From Marinobacterium nitratireducens (GTDB taxonomy: Bacteria; Pseudomonadota; Gammaproteobacteria; Pseudomonadales; Balneatricaceae): 64,000 bases of DNA. This document shows, in pieces, positions 46,287-54,714 of this stretch. Each line of letters starts with the position of its first letter. Position 1 is the stretch's first letter. The notes under the pieces were generated by a model that did no database searches, was not told where the DNA came from, and worked only from the letters and a program-made list of their open reading frames with translations. A program made the position numbers and the translations under genes. The DNA lies in assembly GCF_014645375.1 (NCBI RefSeq), contig NZ_BMLT01000002.1:508982-572981 (forward strand), written 5' to 3'.

Positions 46287-47588
46287 TTGAAACCGGTTAA
46301 AGTGGGTATCTGTGGGCTGGGTACCGTAGGCAGCGGTACTTTCAACGTACTGAAGCGCAACGAAGACGAAATCAGCCGTCGCGCCGGCCAGCGAATTATT
46401 GTCGCTCAGGTGGGCGCGCGTCGCGAGAACCCGAACTGCGATACCAGCGGCATTGACGTCACCTCCGATATTTTTGCGGTGGCCACGAACCCGGAAATCG
46501 ATATCGTTATCGAACTCATCGGCGGCTACGACGTTGCCCGCAAGCTGGTGCTGACCGCCATCGAGAACGGCAAGCACGTGGTCACCGCCAACAAGGCGCT
46601 GATCGCGGTGCACGGCAACGAAATTTTCGAAGCGGCGCAGAAGAACAACGTCATGGTGGCGTTCGAAGCCTCGGTGGCCGGCGGCATTCCGATCATCAAG
46701 GCAATCCGCGAGGGCCTGGCGGCCAACCAGATCAACTGGCTGGCCGGCATCATCAACGGCACCGGCAACTTCATCATGACCGAAATGCGCGACAAGGGCC
46801 GTGATTTCGCCGACGTTCTGGCGGAAGCTCAGGCGCTTGGTTATGCCGAGGCGGACCCGACCTTCGACGTCGAGGGCATCGACGCCGCGCACAAGCTCAC
46901 CATCCTGGCGTCACTCGCATTCGGCATCCCGCTGCAGTTCGAGAAAGCCTACACCGAGGGCATCAGCCAGATTACCCAGGACGACGTCAAGTTCGCCGAG
47001 GAGCTGGGCTACCGCATCAAGCATCTGGGCATCAGCCGCCGTACGCCGGACGGCGTCGAGCTGCGCGTGCACCCGACGCTGATTCCCAAGCAGCTGCTGC
47101 TGGCCAATGTCGAGGGCGTGATGAACGCCGTGATGGTCGACGGCGACGCTGTCGGTCAGACGCTCTATTACGGCGCCGGCGCCGGCGCCGAGCCGACCGC
47201 CTCTGCGGTGGTCGCGGACGTCGTCGACGTGGTGCGGACGCTGTCGCTGGAGAACGGCAACCGCGTGCCGCACCTGGCGTTCCAGCCCAGCGCGCTGTCG
47301 GACCTGCCGGTACTGCCGGCCGAGGAGATCGAAACCGCGTACTACCTGCGCATTCACGCCATCGAGCGTCCGGGCGTGCTGGCGCACATCACCAAGATCT
47401 TCGGTGACAGCGGTATCAATATCGAGGCGATCATCCAGAAGGAAACCACCGCCGAACAGGTGCCTGTGATTATCCTGACCCAGCGGGTGAAGGAACGCGT
47501 GATGAACGACGCCATCGCCCAGATCGAGTCGCTGGACGATATTCTCGGCAAAATCACCCGCATCCGCGTCGAGCAGCTGAAGGACTGA
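46287..47588 (+). CDS. hom: Homoserine dehydrogenase
   Basis: 433 residues. Rossmann motif VGICGLGTVGSGTFNVL, catalytic GIINGTGNFIMTEM, and a C-terminal ACT domain (about 350-430, AIERPGVLAHITKIFGDSGINIEAI). It reduces aspartate semialdehyde to homoserine for threonine and methionine; the ACT domain allows threonine feedback. TTG start at 46287 preceded by GTGAGGT. Followed by thrC after 10 bases, forming an operon. Confidence 0.97.
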   Translation: MKPVKVGICGLGTVGSGTFNVLKRNEDEISRRAGQRIIVAQVGARRENPNCDTSGIDVTSDIFAVATNPEIDIVIELIGGYDVARKLVLTAIENGKHVVTANKALIAVHGNEIFEAAQKNNVMVAFEASVAGGIPIIKAIREGLAANQINWLAGIINGTGNFIMTEMRDKGRDFADVLAEAQALGYAEADPTFDVEGIDAAHKLTILASLAFGIPLQFEKAYTEGISQITQDDVKFAEELGYRIKHLGISRRTPDGVELRVHPTLIPKQLLLANVEGVMNAVMVDGDAVGQTLYYGAGAGAEPTASAVVADVVDVVRTLSLENGNRVPHLAFQPSALSDLPVLPAEEIETAYYLRIHAIERPGVLAHITKIFGDSGINIEAIIQKETTAEQVPVIILTQRVKERVMNDAIAQIESLDDILGKITRIRVEQLKD

Positions 47589-47598
47589 GGAGACTAAC

Positions 47599-48993
47599 GT
47601 GAAGTACATTTCCACCCGAGGCCAGGCGCCGGCGCTCAACTTCGAAGAAGTTCTGCTGGCGGGCCTTGCCAGCGACGGCGGTCTCTACGTGCCGGAACAG
47701 CTGCCTTCCTTCAGCCAGGACGAGATCGCGTCCTGGGCCGGCCTGCCGTACCACGAGCTGGCGTATAAGGTGATTCAGCCGTTCGTTTCCGATTGCATCA
47801 GTGATGCCGATCTCAAGCGTATGGTCGACGAGACCTACGCCGGCTTCAAGCATCAGGCGGTCGCGCCGCTGGTGCAGCTCGACGCCAACGAGTGGGTGCT
47901 GGAGCTGTTCCACGGCCCGACCCTGGCGTTCAAGGACTTCGCGCTGCAACTGCTCGGTCGTCTGATGGATCACGTCCTGGCCAAGCGCGGTGAGCGGCTG
48001 GTGATCATGGGCGCAACCTCCGGTGATACCGGCTCCGCCGCGATCGAAGGCTGTCGCCACAGCGATCATCTGGATATTTTCATCCTGCACCCCTACAAGC
48101 GCGTATCCGAGGTGCAGCGCCGCCAGATGACCACGGTAATGGCCGACAACGTCTTCAACATCGCGCTGGAAGGCAACTTCGATGACTGCCAGCAGATGGT
48201 CAAGGACAGTTTCGCCGACCAGGGATTCCTCAACGGTCTCAAGCTCGGTGCGGTCAACTCCATCAACTGGGCCCGCATCATGGCCCAGATCGTCTACTAC
48301 TTCGCCGCCGCGCTGGCGGTGGGCGGCCCACACCGCCCGGTGGCCTTCTCGGTGCCGACCGGCAACTTCGGCGATATCTTCGCCGGTTACCTGGCCAAGC
48401 AGATGGGCCTGCCGATCGCGCAGCTGGTGGTCGCCACCAACCGCAACGACATCCTGCACCGCGTCATTTCCGGCAACGACATGAGCCGCGGCGAGCTGGT
48501 GCACACCCTGTCGCCGTCGATGGATATCATGGTGTCGTCCAACTTCGAGCGCCTGCTGTTCGACGTTTACGACCGTGACGGTGCCGCGGTATCCGACCTG
48601 ATGGCACGGTTCCGCAACGAGGCGGTACAGCTGGATCAGACGCGCTGGGACAAGGTGCGCGAGCTGTTCGACAGCTACGCCGTCGACGACGAGACCACCT
48701 GTCAGGTGATTCGCCAGGTGCACGACGAGAGTGGCTACCTGCTCGATCCGCACACCGCCATCGGCGTCAAGGCTGCGCGCGAGTGCAACCGCGACAGCAG
48801 CGTGCCGATGATCACCCTGGCCACGGCGCACCCGGTGAAGTTTCCGGACCCGGTGGTCAAGGCCGGGCTGGAGTCGCCGCAGTTGCCGGAGCCGATGGCA
48901 GACCTGTTCGAACGCGAAGAGCGCTACGAAGTGCTGAGCAACGACCTGTCGGTGGTGCAGCAGTTCATGGCCTCGCACGTTCACAAAGCCTGA
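47599..48993 (+). CDS. thrC: Threonine synthase
   Basis: 464 residues, PLP enzyme: N-terminal STRGQAPALNFEEVLLAGLA, the PLP lysine in LAFKDFALQ, phosphate loop ATSGDTGSAA, and VPTGNFGDIFAGYLA. It converts O-phosphohomoserine to threonine. GTG start with GAGGAG eight bases upstream. Co-transcribed with hom. A perfect 9-bp hairpin follows the stop. Confidence 0.97.
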   Translation: MKYISTRGQAPALNFEEVLLAGLASDGGLYVPEQLPSFSQDEIASWAGLPYHELAYKVIQPFVSDCISDADLKRMVDETYAGFKHQAVAPLVQLDANEWVLELFHGPTLAFKDFALQLLGRLMDHVLAKRGERLVIMGATSGDTGSAAIEGCRHSDHLDIFILHPYKRVSEVQRRQMTTVMADNVFNIALEGNFDDCQQMVKDSFADQGFLNGLKLGAVNSINWARIMAQIVYYFAAALAVGGPHRPVAFSVPTGNFGDIFAGYLAKQMGLPIAQLVVATNRNDILHRVISGNDMSRGELVHTLSPSMDIMVSSNFERLLFDVYDRDGAAVSDLMARFRNEAVQLDQTRWDKVRELFDSYAVDDETTCQVIRQVHDESGYLLDPHTAIGVKAARECNRDSSVPMITLATAHPVKFPDPVVKAGLESPQLPEPMADLFEREERYEVLSNDLSVVQQFMASHVHKA

Positions 48994-48997
48994 GTGC

Positions 48998-49020
48998 CGA
49001 GCGGCCGTTCGGGCCGCTCG
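48998..49020 (+). terminator. GC hairpin between thrC and the YdcF-like gene
   Basis: CGAGCGGCC-GTTCG-GGCCGCTCG, a perfect 9-bp stem without a T run, 10 bases before the next GTG start. It may attenuate readthrough or hide the next ribosome site rather than terminate fully. Confidence 0.45.
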
Positions 49021-49030
49021 ACCATAGCCT

Positions 49031-49822
49031 GTGGAAAACGCGCTCTTTCTGCTGTCCAAGACGGCCTGGCTGCTGCTGCAGCCCGATAACCTGCTGGTAT
49101 TGCTGCTGCTGGCCGGCGTCGCCGGCCTCTGGCTGGGTCGGCGTGGCGCCCGCGCGTTGCTGACGCTGCTCGCCATTCCGGCTGCGCTGCTGCTGGTGCT
49201 GCCGGTCGGCGACCTGCTGTTGCGACCGCTGGAAAGCCGCTTTGCGCAGCCGCCACTGCCCGAGCGGGTAGCGGGCATCCTGGTGCTGGGCGGAAGCGAG
49301 GATGCAGAGCTCAGCGCCCGCTTCGGACAGCCGCAGTTCAATATGGCGGCGGAGCGGCTGATGCTGCTGCCGGCGCTGATGCAGCGTTACCCGACGGCGG
49401 CTGTTGTGGTCACCGGCGGTTCGGCGTCGGTGCTCCGTCCCGATTATCGCGGTGCCGACGTGGCCGAGGCCTGGCTGCAGGGCCTGCCGCTGCAGAGCGA
49501 CAGGGTGATCTTCGAGCGCGATGCCCGCAATACCTGGGAAAACGCCCACGCAAGCGCCCGGCGTCTTGGCGGCGTGCCGTCCGAACCCTGGCTGCTGGTG
49601 ACGTCGGCGTTTCATATGCCGCGCTCGTTCGGTATCTTTCGCCGGCTTGGCTGGCAGGTTATACCCTATCCGGTCGACTACTACGACACCGGCGGACGCT
49701 ACCGGCCGCAGTTTGCGGTGAATCTGCGTGATCTTGTGACCGCCGTGCGCGAGTGGACCGGATTGCTGATCTATCATCTGCTGGGGCGCACCGATACGCT
49801 GTTCCCTGCGCCCAGAACCTGA
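49031..49822 (+). CDS. YdcF/ElyC-family membrane protein (DUF218)
   Basis: 263 residues. Two N-terminal helices (about 12-35 and 40-60), then a DUF218 domain (AGILVLGGSEDAELSARFG, VVVTGGSAS, ARNTWENAHASARRL, TSAFHMPRSFGIFRRLGW). E. coli relatives ElyC and SanA affect envelope integrity and lipid carrier use. GTG start with no clear ribosome site, overlapped by the thrC-distal hairpin. Eight bases before recJ, so likely co-transcribed. Confidence 0.9.
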   Translation: MENALFLLSKTAWLLLQPDNLLVLLLLAGVAGLWLGRRGARALLTLLAIPAALLLVLPVGDLLLRPLESRFAQPPLPERVAGILVLGGSEDAELSARFGQPQFNMAAERLMLLPALMQRYPTAAVVVTGGSASVLRPDYRGADVAEAWLQGLPLQSDRVIFERDARNTWENAHASARRLGGVPSEPWLLVTSAFHMPRSFGIFRRLGWQVIPYPVDYYDTGGRYRPQFAVNLRDLVTAVREWTGLLIYHLLGRTDTLFPAPRT

Positions 49823-49829
49823 GGACAGG

Positions 49830-51569
49830 ATGCCGGAAGTACTGATCGAACGCCGACCCGAGCCGGATGCCTCGCTGCCGATATTCCGCGAGACCGATCC
49901 GGTGCTGGCGCGTATCTACGCCGCGCGCGGGGTCGACTCCCTCGAACGGCTCGGCCGTACCCTGCACGAGCTGCTGCCCGACTCGGGGCTGCAGGGCCTT
50001 GACGCCGCGGTCGTACGCCTGGCGCGCGCGGTCAGGGCCGACGAGCCGGTGCTGGTGGTGGGCGACTTCGATTGCGACGGCGCCACCAGTACCGCGGTGG
50101 CTGTGCTGGGCCTGCGCATGATGGGCGCATCCCGGGTCGACTATCTGGTGCCCAACCGTTTCGAGTACGGCTACGGACTCAGCCCCGAAATCGTCGAGGT
50201 GGCGGCGCAACAGGCGCCGCAGCTGCTGGTTACCGTCGACAACGGCATTTCCAGTATCGAGGGTGTGGCGCGTGCCAACGCGCTGGGGCTCGACGTTATC
50301 GTCACCGATCACCATCTGGCTGGCAGCGAACTGCCGGCGGCCTGCGCCATCGTCAATCCGAACCAGCCGGGCTGCGGTTTCATCGCCAAGTCCACCTGCG
50401 GTGTCGGCGTCATCTTCTACGTGCTGATCGCGCTGCGCCGGGCGCTTCAGGCCGACGGCTGGTTCCAGCGGCGCGGTATCGCGGCGCCCAACCTGGCATC
50501 GCTGCTGGATCTGGTGGCGCTGGGCACGGTGGCGGATGTGGTGGCGCTGGAGCACAATAACCGGGTGCTGGTGCACCAGGGGCTGCAGCGCATTCGGGCC
50601 GGCCAGACCCGGCCCGGCATCCGCGCGCTGATCGAGGTGTCGGGACGCCGTCGGGATCGCCTGGTGGCGAGCGACCTGGGCTTCGCGCTGGCGCCAAGGC
50701 TCAACGCCGCCGGGCGCCTCGAGGATATGTCGATCGGCATCGAGTGCCTGCTGTGCGATGATGGCGACAAAGCGCTGGAGCTGGCGCGTACGCTGGACGA
50801 TCTCAATCGCGAACGCCGCGGTATCGAGCAGGAGATGCAGCAGCAGGCGCTGGACTCGCTGGAGCGGCTGTCACTGAACGAGTCCGAGCTGCCGCTGGGC
50901 CTTTGTCTCTACGACGAGAGCTGGCACCAGGGGGTGATCGGCATCCTGGCCTCGCGCATCAAGGAAAGGGTGCACCGGCCGGTGATTGCCTTTGCGCCGG
51001 GAGACGGCGGCGAGATCAAGGGCTCGGCGCGCTCGATACCGGGTTTCCATATCCGCGATGGCCTCGATGCCATCGCGGCGAGGCACCCGGGTCTTGTGAC
51101 CAAGTTCGGAGGACACGCCATGGCGGCCGGGCTGACCCTCGAGGCCGACAGCCTGGAGACCTTTCGCGCGGCCTTCGATGCCGAGGTGCGGCGACAGCTT
51201 GACGAGGGCGCGCTGCAGCGGCGGCTGTTGACGGATGGTGCCCTGAGTGCAGCCCAGCTTAACCTGGAGCTCGCCGAACGCCTGCGCGAAGGCGGTCCCT
51301 GGGGGCAGCAGTTTCCGGAGCCGCTGTTCGACGGCGAGTTCCGGCTGCTGCAGCAGCGGATCGTCGGTCAGCGTCACTTGAAACTGGTACTGATGGAGCC
51401 CGCTTCCGGGCTGGCGGTGGATGCTATCTGGTTCAATGTCGATACCGCCAGCTGGCCCAACGAGTCGGCACAGCGGGTGCGCGTGGTTTACCGGCTCGAC
51501 GTCAACGAGTTCCGCGGTCAACGCAACTTGCAGTTGATGGTGGAATATCTTGCAATTATTAACATTTGA
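49830..51569 (+). CDS. recJ: Single-strand-specific exonuclease RecJ
   Basis: 579 residues. DHH phosphoesterase core: VVGDFDCDGATSTAV, VTVDNGISS, and the signature VTDHHLAG; DHHA1 domain about 340-460 with GGHAMAAGL; OB-like C-terminus. It degrades 5' single strands in recombination and mismatch repair. GAGGACAGG before the ATG. Conserved downstream of hom-thrC in Pseudomonas as well. Confidence 0.97.
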   Translation: MPEVLIERRPEPDASLPIFRETDPVLARIYAARGVDSLERLGRTLHELLPDSGLQGLDAAVVRLARAVRADEPVLVVGDFDCDGATSTAVAVLGLRMMGASRVDYLVPNRFEYGYGLSPEIVEVAAQQAPQLLVTVDNGISSIEGVARANALGLDVIVTDHHLAGSELPAACAIVNPNQPGCGFIAKSTCGVGVIFYVLIALRRALQADGWFQRRGIAAPNLASLLDLVALGTVADVVALEHNNRVLVHQGLQRIRAGQTRPGIRALIEVSGRRRDRLVASDLGFALAPRLNAAGRLEDMSIGIECLLCDDGDKALELARTLDDLNRERRGIEQEMQQQALDSLERLSLNESELPLGLCLYDESWHQGVIGILASRIKERVHRPVIAFAPGDGGEIKGSARSIPGFHIRDGLDAIAARHPGLVTKFGGHAMAAGLTLEADSLETFRAAFDAEVRRQLDEGALQRRLLTDGALSAAQLNLELAERLREGGPWGQQFPEPLFDGEFRLLQQRIVGQRHLKLVLMEPASGLAVDAIWFNVDTASWPNESAQRVRVVYRLDVNEFRGQRNLQLMVEYLAIINI

Positions 51570-51608
51570 GTAAGTATCCCTCTGAAGGGAATCCTCTGGA
51601 GAAAACCG

Positions 51609-51791
51609 ATGAATGACCTGACCCTCGATGAGCTCAATACTCTGCTGGCCGTATTCGAACGGGCCAATGTGGTCGAAGGCGAAGGCGCCGAGGGCTCCCT
51701 GATGGCGCGCCTGCGCGTCAGCCGGGACGAGCGCGCGGAGCTCGAGAGCATGGACTTCGACGACTGTCTGGGTGGAGCCTGCAAGCTCTGA
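51609..51791 (+). CDS. Small acidic protein of unknown function
   Basis: 60 residues, not recognised. Mostly helical by composition, strongly acidic (NVVEGEGAEGSL, ESMDFDDCLGGAC), with a C-terminal CLGGAC pair. GGAGAAAACC directly before the ATG gives a good ribosome site, supporting expression. It lies between recJ and a c-di-GMP signalling gene, on the same strand, with about 40 and 95 bases on either side. No function assigned. Confidence 0.65.
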   Translation: MNDLTLDELNTLLAVFERANVVEGEGAEGSLMARLRVSRDERAELESMDFDDCLGGACKL

Positions 51792-51886
51792 TGTGTCGTT
51801 GAGCCGGAGTTCAACGTGACGACGAAGCTCAAACCCCGCAACATCGGCGACCGCAACTGCGGTGGCCGGACCTCCAGGCGTCTGCC

Positions 51887-54634
51887 GTGATCGCGGGACG
51901 TCGGTCACAATCCGTGCCGGCTGCTGCCGCGCGGGTCGGCCTGTGCATGACGGCGTTGCTGGTACCGGCGCGGGCCCGGGCCGGCGACTGGTTATGGCAG
52001 CCGGACGTCACGCTGCTGATGGTCGGACTGGTGATTCTGTCGACGACGCTGTCGGCGCTTTACTGGTACGTGCACCGGCGCGCGCTGCTGCGCCGGATCG
52101 ACGGGCTCGAAAACGATATCGGCAACCTGCGTGCGGCCTTCGATGCCATCCCCTATCCGATCACCCTCCAGGGTCCCGACGGACGCTATCGCGACTGCAA
52201 CGAGTCATTTCGGCAGCTAAGCGGTCTGCCCGCGCAGGCGGTCGTCGGTCAGAACGCCAGCGATATTTTCCCGGCGCCGGTGGCACTGCGCATCATGGCC
52301 CAGGATCGCCTGGCGTTAAACGGCGGCAGTCCTCAGTGTGACGAGGATTGGGTCAATTTCGCCGGCCAGCGGCCGCGGCTCTACAGCATCCAGCGTCTGC
52401 CCCTCGGCGACGACAGGGGGCTGATGCTGCTGAGCCAGGATGTGACCCGGCAGCGCCAGCAGGAGCTTGGCATACGCCTGCAGAGCATCACCCTGGACTG
52501 TCTGTTGCGCGGCGAAGCGCTTAACCGGGTGCTGGATCGCCTGGCGGCCATGGTAGAGGATGCCTATGGCGGTATTGCCTGTTCGGTCATGCTGCTGGAC
52601 AACGAGGGCAATCTGCGGGTCGCCGCCGCGCCCAGCCTGAGCCCGGCGTTTGTCGCTTCGGTCGATGGGCTGCCGGCGCTCGAGGGGGCCGGTTCCTGTG
52701 GCAGTTGTGCGGCGACCGGGCGGCGGGTACTGATCGATGACGTCCAGACCCACCCCTGGTGCGAGGGGATGCGTGAGCTGGCGCTGGATGCCGGGGTCTC
52801 GGCCTGCTGGTCGGAGCCCGTGATCGGCAGCCAGGGGGAGGTGCTCGGCACCTTCTGCCTCTACAGCTTCGAGATCGGCCTGCCGACGCCGGCGCAGATC
52901 GCGCTGCTCGAACAGGTGGTGCGGCTGGTATGTCTGGCGGTCGAGCGCAGCCGGCAGGAAGAGCAGCTGCGCAAGCTGTCCCGGGCGGTGGAGCAGAGCT
53001 CCAGCATGGTCATCATCATGAACGAGCGCGGCGCCATCGAGTATGTCAACGCCGAATTCTGCGAGGTCACCGGCTACCGGCTCGAGGAAGTTCAGGGGCA
53101 GGAGCTGCGGCTGCTGCAGGGGGACGAGTCCGACGACGATACCTTCCGGGAAATGTGGGAGCTGCTCAGAAGCGGATGCGACTGGCACGGCGAACTGCGG
53201 GCACGCAAGAAATCCGGCGCCCTGTACTGGTCGACGCTGTCGGTTTCGCCGATCGTCGAGGACGATGGCAGCGTCATCCACTTTGTCGGCATCAGCGAGG
53301 ATATCTCGGCACAGAAGCAGAGTCAGGAGCAGATCGAGCAGCTCGCCTTCTACGATCCGCTGACGCAGCTCGGCAACCGGCGCCTGTTCCGCGAGCAGCT
53401 CGACCAGGAGTTGCGCAAGGTGCGGCGCAGCGGCAAGCAACTGGCGCTGTTCTACCTCGATCTCGACAACTTCAAGCAGATCAACGACACCCTGGGGCAT
53501 GACGTCGGCGACCGGCTGCTGCAGGCCGTGGCGGAACGGTTGCGCCAGACGCTGCGCGAGTCCGATATCATTGCCCGCCTTGGCGGCGACGAGTTCATTA
53601 TCCTGCTGCCTGAGCTCGAGGGTCTGCAGCAGGCCAAACGGGTGGCGGAAAAACTGCTGTCGGCGCTGCTGACGCCGATCGTTCTGGGCGCCCACGAAGT
53701 GCTGATTACTTTCAGCATCGGTATCACTCTGGCACCGGAGGACGGGGATTCCTGGGCGGTGCTGATGAAGAACGCGGATCTGGCGATGTACCGCGCCAAG
53801 CGTCAGGGTCGGGACAACTACCAGTTCTTCACGCGCGAAATGAACGAAGAGGTGATGCGCCGCGCCCGTATGGAGGGCGAACTGCGCATGGCGCTGGAGG
53901 AAAAACAGTTCCGCCTGCATTATCAGCCGCAGTGGAACCTGCTCGGCGGGTTGCAGCTGGTCGCGGTGGAAGCGCTGATCCGCTGGGACCATGCCGAACG
54001 CGGGCCTGTCTCCCCGGCGGAGTTTATCCCGGTGGCTGAGGAGCTAGGGCTGATCGTTCCGCTGGGGCACTGGGTGATCCGCGAGGCCTGCCGCGCCGGC
54101 AAGGTATTGTTCGATCAGGGGCACGAGGTGCGTGTGGCGGTCAACCTGTCGTTGCGCCAGTTCCGCGACCCGCTGCTGCTCGATACAGTCCGCAGTGCGC
54201 TGGATGACGCCGGCCTGCCGGCGCGTTTCCTGGAGTTCGAGATCACCGAATCGATGATCATGGACGATATTGGCCGGGTGCTCGAGATTCTCGGCGCGCT
54301 GAAGGCGCTTGGAGTCACCCTGGCGATCGATGACTTCGGTACCGGCTACTCGTCGTTGAGCTACCTCAAGCGACTGCCGGTGGACCAGCTCAAGGTCGAT
54401 GCCTCCTTCGTGCGCGACATCCCCCAGGACCGCAACGATATGGAAATTGCCGCCGCGGTTATCGCCATGGCGCACAAACTCGGCCTCAAGGTGGTGGCCG
54501 AGGGAATCGAGACGCACGATCAGCTGGCGTTCCTGCGCGACAATCGCTGTGAGATGGGACAGGGCTATCTGCTGGCCCGACCGGCGCCGCTCGACGAGGT
54601 GCTGGAGATGCTGGAAGTCGAAATCGCCGACTGA
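51887..54634 (+). CDS. PAS-GAF-PAS-GGDEF-EAL c-di-GMP signalling protein
   Basis: 915 residues. One membrane helix about 43-63, PAS about 85-190, GAF about 205-355 with several cysteines (GSCGSC), PAS about 365-480, GGDEF about 490-655 and EAL about 665-905. The cyclase site is intact (GGDEF) and has an inhibitory I-site (RESD five residues before it). The phosphodiesterase site is intact too (EALIRW, NLSLRQ, EITES, DDFGTGYSSL, VAEGIE). Net activity cannot be predicted. GTG start at 51887; an ATG at 51947 is possible. Confidence 0.93.
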   Translation: MIAGRRSQSVPAAAARVGLCMTALLVPARARAGDWLWQPDVTLLMVGLVILSTTLSALYWYVHRRALLRRIDGLENDIGNLRAAFDAIPYPITLQGPDGRYRDCNESFRQLSGLPAQAVVGQNASDIFPAPVALRIMAQDRLALNGGSPQCDEDWVNFAGQRPRLYSIQRLPLGDDRGLMLLSQDVTRQRQQELGIRLQSITLDCLLRGEALNRVLDRLAAMVEDAYGGIACSVMLLDNEGNLRVAAAPSLSPAFVASVDGLPALEGAGSCGSCAATGRRVLIDDVQTHPWCEGMRELALDAGVSACWSEPVIGSQGEVLGTFCLYSFEIGLPTPAQIALLEQVVRLVCLAVERSRQEEQLRKLSRAVEQSSSMVIIMNERGAIEYVNAEFCEVTGYRLEEVQGQELRLLQGDESDDDTFREMWELLRSGCDWHGELRARKKSGALYWSTLSVSPIVEDDGSVIHFVGISEDISAQKQSQEQIEQLAFYDPLTQLGNRRLFREQLDQELRKVRRSGKQLALFYLDLDNFKQINDTLGHDVGDRLLQAVAERLRQTLRESDIIARLGGDEFIILLPELEGLQQAKRVAEKLLSALLTPIVLGAHEVLITFSIGITLAPEDGDSWAVLMKNADLAMYRAKRQGRDNYQFFTREMNEEVMRRARMEGELRMALEEKQFRLHYQPQWNLLGGLQLVAVEALIRWDHAERGPVSPAEFIPVAEELGLIVPLGHWVIREACRAGKVLFDQGHEVRVAVNLSLRQFRDPLLLDTVRSALDDAGLPARFLEFEITESMIMDDIGRVLEILGALKALGVTLAIDDFGTGYSSLSYLKRLPVDQLKVDASFVRDIPQDRNDMEIAAAVIAMAHKLGLKVVAEGIETHDQLAFLRDNRCEMGQGYLLARPAPLDEVLEMLEVEIAD

Positions 54635-54714
54635 AGCCCGGACTTCGGGCCTGTCACGGGGTTGTCATCAATGGTCGTTAATCTGGCGGCTATTTCCCCC
54701 GGTGATGCCACGAA

